From NCBI RefSeq assembly GCF_017163705.1, contig NZ_JAFIWB010000002.1, forward strand, positions 62,001 to 126,000: a DNA stretch of 64,000 bases. Direction: 5' to 3'. The DNA comes from Xanthomonas bonasiae. GTDB lineage: Bacteria; Pseudomonadota; Gammaproteobacteria; Xanthomonadales; Xanthomonadaceae. Positions 18,141 to 25,727 of this stretch are shown one piece after another. A program made the position numbers and the translations under genes. Each line of letters starts with the position of its first letter. Positions within the stretch are counted from its first letter, which is position 1. The notes below the pieces were generated by a model. The model was given only the letters and a program-made list of their open reading frames with translations. It was not told where the DNA came from and ran no database searches.

Positions 18141-18611
18141 ATGTCTACGAAATCGTCCACTCGTATCGCCACCTTGGTGCGCGACCTGTCGCTGCTGCCG
18201 CACCCGGAGGGCGGGCGCTATGCGCGCGTACATACCTCCGCACTGCAGGTCCAGCACGAGGGCGTCACGCGTCCGGCCTGCACCGCGATCCGCTTCCTGC
18301 TGGTGCGCGGCGAGTGCAGCGATTGGCACCGGATCGATGCCGACGAAACCTGGCAATGGGAGGAGGGCGGCGCGCTGGAATTGCTGAGCTTCGATCCGCA
18401 GCATGGCCTGCAGCGCTACCGGATGGACGCCAGCGAGCGCGGGGGCCTGCCGTCGGTGGTGATCCCGGCCGGCAGCTGGCAGGCGGCGCGGCCGCTGGAC
18501 GACTACAGCCTGGTGCGCTGCGTGGTGGCGCCGGGGTTCCTGTGGGAGCGCTTCCAGCTGCTGCCCGTCACCGATCCGCTGGCCGCGTACCTGCCCAAGC
18601 TGTCGGGCTGA
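18141..18611 (+). CDS. Cupin superfamily protein (DUF985)
   Basis: This 156-residue protein has the DUF985 cupin pattern: LLPHPEGGRYARV at about 18-30, TAIRFLLVRGECSDWHRIDA at about 48-67, then DETWQWEEGGALEL, and a second strand set ending in the AAYLPKL tail. The single-domain jelly-roll fold is known for the family; the function is not established. The conserved His of SDWHR and the acidic DETW look like potential ligand or metal positions. It sits between gumM and gumN, 105 bases after gumM, on the same strand. In X. campestris I recall gumN directly behind gumM, so this gene is an insertion or a lineage variant. A role in exopolysaccharide synthesis is only suggested by position. Confidence 0.85.
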   Translation: MSTKSSTRIATLVRDLSLLPHPEGGRYARVHTSALQVQHEGVTRPACTAIRFLLVRGECSDWHRIDADETWQWEEGGALELLSFDPQHGLQRYRMDASERGGLPSVVIPAGSWQAARPLDDYSLVRCVVAPGFLWERFQLLPVTDPLAAYLPKLSG

Positions 18612-18668
18612 TATCGTCGCGACGCGCTGGATCTTCGGCGTCGGTCCGAATTCCTGGAGAGTGCCGCG

Positions 18669-19691
18669 ATGCCCTGGACGAATGCGGTGAGAGGCGTGTG
18701 TGCGGCAATGCTGCTGGCGTTCGCGGGCCTGGCTGCCGCGCATCCGGCGGTGCCGCCAGCGGCGCCGGCCGCCGCGCCGGTGGTCGATCTGGAGGCGGTG
18801 CTGGTGACCGGCCAGCAGCCCGGTCCCGGACTGTGGCAGGTGCGCCGCGGCGACCACGTGCTGTGGATCCTGGGCACGGTGTCGCCGTTGCCCAAGCGCA
18901 TGCAGTGGGCGTCGGGCGAGGTGGAGCGGGTGATCGGCCAGTCGCAGCAGGTCATCGCGGCGCCGACGCTGTCGCTGTCCTCGAACCTGGGCGTGTTCCG
19001 CAGCCTGCTGTTGCTGCCGTCGCTGCTGAAGGCGCGGCGCAACCCGGACGGCCAGACCCTGCAGCAGGTACTGCCGGCCGACCTGTACGCGCAATGGCTG
19101 CCGCTGAAGGCGCGCTACCTGGGCCGCGACGCCAGCGTGGAAACGTGGCGGCCGGTGTTCGCCGCGCAGGAACTGTACGAGGCGGCGATGCGCAAGTCCG
19201 GGCTGAGCATGGCCAGCGTCACCGCGCCGGTGATCGAGCGCGCGGCCAAGCGCGCCAAGGTGCCGATCGTGCCGGTGGTGGTGGAAGTGAAGGTGCCCGA
19301 CGCCAAGCGCGCGCTGCAGGAATTCCGCGCGACGGCGCTGAACGACCGCAACTGCTTCGCGCGCACGCTGCAGGTCATCCAGGGCGACCTGGAAACGATG
19401 CGGCAGCGCGCCAATGCCTGGTCCGAGGGCGATCTCGACGCGCTCGGCAAGCTGCCGGGCAACGATCAGTACCGGGTGTGCATGGACGCGGTCGGCGAGG
19501 CGGCGATCGCGCCCAAGCTGGGCCTGGGCGATGTGCGCCAGCGCGCGCTGGGCAAGTGGCTGGAAACGGCGGAGCGGGCGCTGGCGCAGAACCACTCCAG
19601 CTTCGCGGTGCTGTCGATGCAGGGCCTGCAGGAGGCAGATGGTCCGCTGGACCGGCTGCGCGCACGCGGTTACGAGGTGATCGCGCCTTGA
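18669..19691 (+). CDS. gumN: TraB/GumN family protein GumN
   Basis: The 340-residue product has a signal peptide (about 1-22, [13 protein letters not shown]) and a TraB/PrgY/GumN domain. The opening block GLWQVRRGDHVLWILGTVSP at about 55-74 corresponds to the family GxxHxxP region, although the His is replaced by Thr-Val-Ser here. The C-terminal glycine-rich GxH region of active relatives is also weak (SSFAVLSMQGL). TraB proteins have been proposed to be Tiki-like metalloproteases; loss of the metal-binding residues suggests this copy is not catalytic. A GGAGAG lies upstream of the ATG. It has no proven role in xanthan synthesis. A second family member, with the His conserved, is at 40984-41949. 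Confidence 0.85.
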   Translation: MPWTNAVRGVCAAMLLAFAGLAAAHPAVPPAAPAAAPVVDLEAVLVTGQQPGPGLWQVRRGDHVLWILGTVSPLPKRMQWASGEVERVIGQSQQVIAAPTLSLSSNLGVFRSLLLLPSLLKARRNPDGQTLQQVLPADLYAQWLPLKARYLGRDASVETWRPVFAAQELYEAAMRKSGLSMASVTAPVIERAAKRAKVPIVPVVVEVKVPDAKRALQEFRATALNDRNCFARTLQVIQGDLETMRQRANAWSEGDLDALGKLPGNDQYRVCMDAVGEAAIAPKLGLGDVRQRALGKWLETAERALAQNHSSFAVLSMQGLQEADGPLDRLRARGYEVIAP

Positions 19692-19742
19692 GCGGGTGAG
19701 GTGCGACGCGCGTTGCCTGCCTGGCCGCGCCGCACCTGCCGT

Positions 19743-21656
19743 TCACGCCTTGGCCAGGCGCGCCGCGTTGGCGCCGGTCGCCAGCTGCGGCCAGCGCGCC
19801 AGGATCGCCGCGCGGATGCCGGCGGCGTCGATCCCGGCTTCGGCCAGCAACTGCTCGCGGCTGGCGTGGTGCTGGAATGCGTCGGGCAGGCCCAGGTGCA
19901 GCACCGGGCGCAGCACGCCTTCGGCATTGAGCAGTTCGGCCACGCCGGAACCGGCGCCGCCGGCCACCACGTTGTCCTCGATGGTCACGAAGCCGTCGTG
20001 GCTGCGCGCCAGTTCGAGCAGCAGCGCGCGGTCCAGCGGTTTGACGAAGCGCATGTTGACCACGCTCAGGCCGAGCTCGCGGCCGACCTGTTCGGCCGCC
20101 GCCACGGTCGCGCCGAACGCCAGCAGCGCCAGCGTGGCGCCGTTCGCACGGACCTGCGCCTTGCCGATCGGCAGCGTGTCCAGCGCCGTGCCGGGCGCCA
20201 CGCCGGGACCGGTGCCGCGCGGATAGCGCACGGCGGCCGGACCGGCGTGCTGCAGGCCGGTGCTGAGCATCTGCCGGCACTCGGCCTCGTCGGCCGGGGC
20301 CATCACCACCAGATGCGGCACGCAGCGCAGGAAGCTCAGGTCCAGGTTGCCGGCATGGGTGGCGCCGTCCGGACCGACCACGCCGCCGCGGTCGATCGCG
20401 AATAGCACGTCGAGCTGCTGCACCGCCACGTCGTGCACCAGCTGGTCGTAGCCGCGCTGCAGGAAGGTCGAGTAGATCGCCACGACCGGCTTGGCGCCCT
20501 GCGTGGCCATGCCCGCCGCCAGCGTCACCGCATGCTGCTCGGCGATCGCCACGTCGAAGTAGCGCTGCGGGTATTCCTTGCTGAAGCGCACCAGGCCCGA
20601 GCCCTCGCGCATCGCCGGGGTGATCGCCAGCAGCGTCGGTTCGGCAGCGGCCATGTCGCAGATCCAGTCGCCGAACACGTCGGTATAGGTCGGCGCCTTG
20701 GCGCCCGGCTTGGACACCAGGCCCTTGCTGGGATCGAACGGGCCGACCGCGTGGTAGCCGATCTGGTCGCCCTCGGCCAGTTCGTAGCCCTTGCCCTTGG
20801 TGGTGATCACGTGCAGCAGCTGCGGACCCTTGAGCGTCTGCAGCGTCTTCAGCGCGCCGATCAGCGCCGGCAGGTCGTGGCCGTCGATCGGCCCGGTGTA
20901 GTGGAAGCCCATCTCCTCGAACAGCGTGGAGGGCACGAACATGCCCTTCCAATGCTCCTCCCAGCGGCGCACGAAACGCGCGGTGGGATTGCTCTTCTTG
21001 TCGCCGAGGATCTTCTTGCCGCCTTCGCGGATCGCATTGAGGGTCTTGCTGCCGCTCATCCGGCCGAGCATCTTGGTGACCCCGCCGACCGCTTCGGAGA
21101 TCGACATGCGGTTGTCGTTGAGGATCACCAGCAGGTTCGGTTCCGGGTCCATGCCGCCGGCGTGGTTCAAGGCCTCGTAGGCCATGCCGGCGGTCATCGC
21201 GCCGTCGCCGATCACCGCCACCACCTTGCGCTCGTCGCCGGCGCGCTGCAGCGCGATGGCCATGCCCAGCGCCGCGGAGATCGAGGTGGAGGAATGGCCG
21301 ACGCCGAAGGTGTCGTACTCGCTCTCCTCGCGCTTGGGAAACGGCGCCACGCCGCCGGCCTGCTTGACCGAATGGATCTCGTCGCGCCGCCCGGTCAGGA
21401 TCTTGTGCGGATAGGTCTGGTGGCCGACATCCCACACCAATCGGTCGACCGGGGTGTCGTAGAGATAGTGCAGGGCCACGGTGAGTTCGATCACGCCCAG
21501 GCCGGCGCCGAAATGGCCGCCGCTCTTGCCGACGCACTCGATCAGGTAGGCGCGCAGTTCCTCCGCGATCGCCGGCAGCTCCGACTCCTCGAAGCGGCGC
21601 AGTTCGGCGGGGATCTGGATGCGCGCGAGGCGCGGATAGCGGGTGGGATCGATCAT
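19743..21656 (-). CDS. dxs: 1-deoxy-D-xylulose-5-phosphate synthase
   Basis: This 637-residue thiamine-diphosphate enzyme condenses pyruvate and glyceraldehyde-3-phosphate, the first step of the MEP isoprenoid pathway, which also supplies undecaprenyl phosphate for polysaccharide carriers. The N-terminal TPP-binding block [19 protein letters not shown] is at about 150-168, the pyrimidine-binding domain starts near 320 ([12 protein letters not shown]), with [15 protein letters not shown] at about 420-434, and the transketolase C-terminal domain spans about 505-625. Length is close to E. coli Dxs (620). It converges on gumN with 51 bases between the stops and no obvious T-run terminator. Confidence 0.97.
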   Translation of the reverse strand: MIDPTRYPRLARIQIPAELRRFEESELPAIAEELRAYLIECVGKSGGHFGAGLGVIELTVALHYLYDTPVDRLVWDVGHQTYPHKILTGRRDEIHSVKQAGGVAPFPKREESEYDTFGVGHSSTSISAALGMAIALQRAGDERKVVAVIGDGAMTAGMAYEALNHAGGMDPEPNLLVILNDNRMSISEAVGGVTKMLGRMSGSKTLNAIREGGKKILGDKKSNPTARFVRRWEEHWKGMFVPSTLFEEMGFHYTGPIDGHDLPALIGALKTLQTLKGPQLLHVITTKGKGYELAEGDQIGYHAVGPFDPSKGLVSKPGAKAPTYTDVFGDWICDMAAAEPTLLAITPAMREGSGLVRFSKEYPQRYFDVAIAEQHAVTLAAGMATQGAKPVVAIYSTFLQRGYDQLVHDVAVQQLDVLFAIDRGGVVGPDGATHAGNLDLSFLRCVPHLVVMAPADEAECRQMLSTGLQHAGPAAVRYPRGTGPGVAPGTALDTLPIGKAQVRANGATLALLAFGATVAAAEQVGRELGLSVVNMRFVKPLDRALLLELARSHDGFVTIEDNVVAGGAGSGVAELLNAEGVLRPVLHLGLPDAFQHHASREQLLAEAGIDAAGIRAAILARWPQLATGANAARLAKA

Positions 21657-21806
21657 CGGGATTAGGGTTCAGCGGACCGTCCATTTTCCTCCCCATTCCG
21701 GGCACGGGCAAGCAACCCGTTCAGTTGCGCACGGGCACAGGCCACGCTGGCAGGGAGGTGCGGCAATCCGTCGCAGTGCGCGGCGCGTTGCGCGCCGGCC
21801 TGGCGG

Positions 21807-22466
21807 TCAGACCGACAGCTTGGAACGCTTGGGCAATTGCGCCTTCAGGAACGACATCTGGTCGGCGAGGATGTTGCGGTTGGACAGGATCAGGTGCTCG
21901 ATCCAGCTCGGCCGGTACGGGACCGCCAGCAGCGGCATCGACGCCTGCTGCGGGGTGCGGTTGCCCTTGCGCGAGTTGCAGTGGAAACACGCGGTGACCA
22001 CGTTCTCCCAGGTGTCGCGGCCGCCCTTGGAGACCGGCAGCACGTGGTCGCGGGTCAGTTGCGGGCGGCTGAACTGCTGGCCGCAGTACAGGCACAGCTG
22101 CGCGTCGCGGGCGAACAGCGCGGTATTGGTCAAGGTGGGCGTGGGATCGAGCGCGCGCGAGCGGGCATGGCCGCGCGCGGCGATGATCGGATGCAGGTGC
22201 AGCACGCTGCGCTCGCCGCTGGCGCGCGACATGCCGCCATGGATGTGCATGCACGGCTCGCCGAGGGTCCAGGCCACCGCGCCGCGCGCATACAGGCAGG
22301 CGGCCGATTGCCAGTTGATCCAGTCCAGCACCCGGCCATGCGCATCCAGCGACAGCAGGCGCACCGAAGGCAGGTGGGTAGGGGGCGACGAAAACGACGC
22401 GTCGCCGGCCGAAGCGGCGAAGGCTCCGGTATCGATCAGACCAAGCGTTGTTGTGTCTGTCTCCAT
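21807..22466 (-). CDS. HNH endonuclease family protein
   Basis: The 219-residue protein has a C-terminal HNH nuclease domain: a zinc-binding CLYCGQQF at about 123-130, RDHVLPVSKGG with the catalytic His at about 138-148, then N and CFHCNSRKG at about 152-166. The first about 100 residues carry a conserved 'DAHGRVLDWINWQSAACLYA' block typical of stand-alone bacterial HNH proteins found next to dxs in xanthomonads (as I recall). These proteins are not linked to a mobile element here. Substrate is unknown. Upstream (22467-22510, reverse direction) is AT-rich with TATAAG, a possible -10 element. Confidence 0.88.
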   Translation of the reverse strand: METDTTTLGLIDTGAFAASAGDASFSSPPTHLPSVRLLSLDAHGRVLDWINWQSAACLYARGAVAWTLGEPCMHIHGGMSRASGERSVLHLHPIIAARGHARSRALDPTPTLTNTALFARDAQLCLYCGQQFSRPQLTRDHVLPVSKGGRDTWENVVTACFHCNSRKGNRTPQQASMPLLAVPYRPSWIEHLILSNRNILADQMSFLKAQLPKRSKLSV

Positions 22467-22568
22467 CGGGAAAACAGCTTATACCCGATTGTTGACGATT
22501 TGTGTATCGAAGCGGGACGGATCTGCGCGACCGGCGCAGTGCGCCGCCGGTCGCGCAGCGCACCTTGC

Positions 22569-24353
22569 TCAGAAGTGCGCGTCGGCCATCGCCATCAGCG
22601 GTTCGGCACCGGCCTCGATCACCGCGGCGTGGGTCAGCGTGCGCGGCAGGAGCTTGGCGTAGTAGAAGCGCGCGGTCTCGCGCTTGGACTGCTTGAACGC
22701 TTCGCTCTGCGCCGATGCATCCGCGGCGGCGACGCTGCGCGCCCACCAGTAGGCCAGCACCACGTAGCCGGAATAGAACACGTAGTCGTAGCTGGCCGCG
22801 CCCAGCTCGTCGGCATTGCCGGCGGCGCGCTGCAGGATGCGCTTGGTCAGCGCCGCCCATTCGCCGGCCTTCTCGCGCAGCGGGCCGACGAACTCGGCCA
22901 CGGCCGGATTCTCGGCATGCTCGGCGAGGAAGGCCTCGATCTGCGCCAGGAACAGCTTCAGTCCCGCGCCCTGGCTGGACGCGGTCTTGCGCCCGATCAG
23001 GTCCAGCGCCTGGATGCCGGTGGTGCCTTCGTACAGCGTGGTGATGCGGGCGTCGCGCGCCAGCTGTTCCATGCCGTGCTCGTGGATGTAGCCGTGGCCG
23101 CCGAAGCACTGCAGCGCGTGATAGGTGTTCTCCACGCCCCATTCGGTCTGGCAGGCCTTGGAGATCGGGGTCAGGAAACTGACCAGCACGTCGGCCTGCT
23201 CGCGCTCGGCCGGGTCCTGCGCGTGGTGGGCGATATCGATCAGGGTCGCCGCGTGCAGCGCCAGCAGGCGGCTGCCTTCGGTCAGCGCCTTCACCGTCAG
23301 CAGCATGCGGCGCACGTCCGGATGCACCAGGATCGGGTCGGCCGGCTTGTCCGGCAGCTTGGCCCCGGTCAGCGAACGCGACTGCAGGCGTTCGCGCGCA
23401 TAGCGCAGGGCGTTCTGGTAAGCGCGTTCGGACAGGCCGATGCCCTGCAGGCCGACGCCCAGCCGCGCCGTGTTCATCATCGTAAACATGGCCTGCAGGC
23501 CCTTGTGCGGCTGACCGACCAGGTAGCCTTCGGCGCCGTCGAAGTTCATCACGCAGGTGGCCGAGCCGTGGATGCCCATCTTGTGTTCCAGCGAGCCGCA
23601 ACGCACCGCGTTGCGCGCGCCGACGCTGCCATCGCGGGCGACCTTGAACTTGGGCACCACCAGCAGCGAGATGCCCTTGGCCCCGGCCGGCGCATCCGGC
23701 AGCCGCGCCAGCACCAGGTGCACGATGTTGTCGGTGAAGTCGTGCTCGCCGGCGGTGATGAAGATCTTGGTGCCGCTGACCGACCAGCTGCCGTCGGCAT
23801 TGGGTTCGGCGCGGGTCTTGAGCAGGCCCAGGTCGGTGCCGCAGTGCGGCTCGGTCAGGCACATGGTGCCGGTCCAGCGGCCATCCACCAGCGGCTTCAG
23901 GAACACCTCCTGCTGCCAGGCCTCGCCGTGCTGCTTCAGCGCCTCGACCGCGCCATGCGACAGCAGCGGGAAGTTGCCCCAGGCCAGGTTGGCGGCGTTG
24001 ACCATCTCGTTGAGCGGCACGTCCAGGGTATGCGGCAGGCCCTGGCCGCCGAACTCGGTGGCCGCGGTCAGGCCGGTCCAGCCGCCGTCGGCGAACTGCC
24101 GGTAGGCCTCGCGAAAGCCGGGTGCGGTGGTGACCGCGCCGGTAGCCGCGTCCAGCGTGCAGCCGTGTTCGTCGCCGACCCGGTTCAGCGGCGCCAGGAC
24201 GCTGCCGGTGAAGCGCGCGGCTTCCTCCAGCACGGCATCGACCACGTCGGTGGTGGCCTCGGCATAGCCGAGGCGGACGAACAGCGCTTCCACCTGCAGC
24301 ACGTCGTGCAGCGCGAAGCGCAGGTCGGTCAGCGGGGCTTGGTAGGTGCTCAT
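22569..24353 (-). CDS. Acyl-CoA dehydrogenase (FadE-like)
   Basis: This 594-residue flavoprotein belongs to the large acyl-CoA dehydrogenase subgroup that carries an extra C-terminal domain. Visible blocks are the N-terminal helical domain, MCLTEPHCGTDLGLLKTRAE (about 160-179) and the FAD-linked SGTKIFITAGEHDFTDNI, then QCFGGHGYIHEHGMEQLARD and RITTLYEGTTGIQALDLIGR near 415-450. It oxidises acyl-CoA to enoyl-CoA in beta-oxidation and hands electrons to ETF. Substrate length cannot be read from sequence. I chose the ATG at 24353 (MSTYQAPLTDLRF); longer in-frame starts extend into the upstream G-rich repeat and are not credible. Confidence 0.92.
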   Translation of the reverse strand: MSTYQAPLTDLRFALHDVLQVEALFVRLGYAEATTDVVDAVLEEAARFTGSVLAPLNRVGDEHGCTLDAATGAVTTAPGFREAYRQFADGGWTGLTAATEFGGQGLPHTLDVPLNEMVNAANLAWGNFPLLSHGAVEALKQHGEAWQQEVFLKPLVDGRWTGTMCLTEPHCGTDLGLLKTRAEPNADGSWSVSGTKIFITAGEHDFTDNIVHLVLARLPDAPAGAKGISLLVVPKFKVARDGSVGARNAVRCGSLEHKMGIHGSATCVMNFDGAEGYLVGQPHKGLQAMFTMMNTARLGVGLQGIGLSERAYQNALRYARERLQSRSLTGAKLPDKPADPILVHPDVRRMLLTVKALTEGSRLLALHAATLIDIAHHAQDPAEREQADVLVSFLTPISKACQTEWGVENTYHALQCFGGHGYIHEHGMEQLARDARITTLYEGTTGIQALDLIGRKTASSQGAGLKLFLAQIEAFLAEHAENPAVAEFVGPLREKAGEWAALTKRILQRAAGNADELGAASYDYVFYSGYVVLAYWWARSVAAADASAQSEAFKQSKRETARFYYAKLLPRTLTHAAVIEAGAEPLMAMADAHF

Positions 24354-24422
24354 GCGGTCGCTCGAACAGAGGCCGCGGCGCGGCCGAGGTGCGCAGGATA
24401 CTACGGCGTATGGATGTGGGGC

Positions 24423-24518
24423 GGGGATTCGGGATGGGGGATTCGGGATTCGCAACGGCCGTCGCGCGGCGGAAGATCGGAACCGGCTGTCGCTTTTACG
24501 AATCCCCAATCCCGAATC
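24423..24518. repeat. G-rich/C-rich inverted repeat behind hlyD
   Basis: The left arm (24423-24452) contains four G tracts of 3-5 bases separated by 4, 2 and 4 bases, a canonical quadruplex motif, followed by GGGATTCG. The right arm (24499-24518) is CGAATCCCCAATCCCGAATC, the complement of the left arm with few changes. The right arm overlaps the reverse-strand stop codon of the HlyD gene (24517-24519). It lies between that gene and the acyl-CoA dehydrogenase, both leftward, and may act as an attenuator or 3'-end stabiliser. Same family as the elements at 1032, 45677 and 47836. Confidence 0.85.
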
Positions 24519-25524
24519 ACGGCTCCCCATGCACCGTGACCGTCGCGGTCATGCCGGCGGCCAGGACCGTGCCGCGCGGCACGCTGGCCGGATCGATGCG
24601 CACCCGCACCGGCACCCGCTGCGCCAGGCGGATCCAGTTGAAGGTGGGGCTGACGTCGGCGAGCAGCGAGGCGCTGGTCGGGTTGTCGCTGTCGGCGATG
24701 CCGCGGGCGATGCCTTCGACCTTGCCGTGCAGCATCACTCCGCCGCTCATCAGGCGGATATCGGCGCGATCGCCGACGTGCACCCGCGGCAGCTTGGTTT
24801 CCTCGAAGTAGCCGTAGATCCACATCGCGTCGTCGCGTACCAGCGCCAGCCGCGCGCTGCCGGCCTGGGCGTAGTCGCCGACGCGCACGTCCAGGTTGGT
24901 GACGTAGCCGTCGGCGGTGGCGCGCACCTGGGTGCGTTGCAGGTCCAGTTCGGCCAGATCGACCGCGGCCTGCGCCTGCGCCACCGCCGCCAGCGCCTGC
25001 GCCTGCGCGGCGCTGGCCTGGCCGCGCACGGCGGCGGTGCGGTGCACGTCGGCCTGCGCCGAGCGCGCGGTGGCCTCGGCATCGGAACGGGCCTCGGCCG
25101 AGATCACCGACGCGGCGCGGGCGCGGCGTTCGGCCTGCGCGCGGCGCATCTGGAATTCGGCCTCGCTGGCGGCCTGGCTGGCGGCCGCGGCGGAGATGCT
25201 GGCACCGGCCGAGCGCGCCTGCGCCTGCGCCGCGGCCAGATCGGCGCGGGCCTGCGCCAGGGCCAGCTCGAAGCGCCGGCGGTCGACGCTGAACAAGACG
25301 TCGCCGCGCTCGACGTGCTGGTTGTCGGCCACCGCGACCGCATCGACCAGGCCGGACACGTCCGGGGCGATGCGCACCACCTCCGCACGCACGCGGCCGT
25401 CGCGGGTCCACGGCGACAGCATGTAGTGCCGCCACAGGGCGTGCGCGAGCAGGGCGGCGATCAGCACGATCGCGGCGGTCAGGGCGAAACGGATCAGGGC
25501 GGATGTCTTCATGGCGGGACTCAC
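24517..25524 (-). CDS. HlyD-family membrane fusion protein of FUSC efflux system
   Basis: The 335-residue periplasmic adaptor has one N-terminal membrane anchor (about 9-30, IRFALTAAIVLIAALLAHAL), a biotinyl-lipoyl-like half-motif (VRIAPDVSGLVDAVAVADNQ), a very Ala/Gln/Arg-rich coiled-coil hairpin (about 88-185), the second lipoyl half (TADGYVTNLDVRVGDYA) and a beta-barrel domain. It resembles AaeA/EmrA, which link an inner-membrane exporter to the outer membrane. The predicted GTG start at 25524 overlaps the DUF1656 stop (GTGA); an ATG at 25512 is also possible. It is the last gene of the marR-FUSC-DUF1656-hlyD unit. Confidence 0.9.
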   Translation of the reverse strand: MSPAMKTSALIRFALTAAIVLIAALLAHALWRHYMLSPWTRDGRVRAEVVRIAPDVSGLVDAVAVADNQHVERGDVLFSVDRRRFELALAQARADLAAAQAQARSAGASISAAAASQAASEAEFQMRRAQAERRARAASVISAEARSDAEATARSAQADVHRTAAVRGQASAAQAQALAAVAQAQAAVDLAELDLQRTQVRATADGYVTNLDVRVGDYAQAGSARLALVRDDAMWIYGYFEETKLPRVHVGDRADIRLMSGGVMLHGKVEGIARGIADSDNPTSASLLADVSPTFNWIRLAQRVPVRVRIDPASVPRGTVLAAGMTATVTVHGEP

Positions 25525-25727
25525 GGCAAAAGGAGCAGGCCGAGCGCGGCGAACACGCCGACGTACAGGGCCAGACGGAACAGCGGCGGATGCCAGGCGT
25601 AGCGGTACAGCCCGGCGCGGCCGGCGAGCGCATCCACCGCCCAGGCGGCGAACAGCAGCGCCACCGCCAGCACCAGCAGGCCGGGCACGTACACGCCGGC
25701 GATCGAGATTTCAGCGGGCAGCGCCAT
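25521..25727 (-). CDS. DUF1656 small membrane protein (AaeX-like)
   Basis: This short 68-residue protein has two hydrophobic segments (about 15-36, LVLAVALLFAAWAVDAL, and about 48-66, LALYVGVFAALGLLLL) and the family opening PAEISIAGVYVPGL. DUF1656 proteins, such as AaeX, accompany FUSC-type exporters and HlyD adaptors; what they do is unknown. It starts inside the end of the FUSC gene (17-base overlap) and its stop overlaps the adaptor start, so the three are tightly coupled. Confidence 0.88.
   Translation of the reverse strand: MALPAEISIAGVYVPGLLVLAVALLFAAWAVDALAGRAGLYRYAWHPPLFRLALYVGVFAALGLLLLP

Noticed and set aside
21807..22466. HNH gene as part of a homing element or restriction system
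   Set aside because: No intron, intein, methylase or repeats are nearby; the gene has normal base composition and sits in an ordinary leftward gene row.
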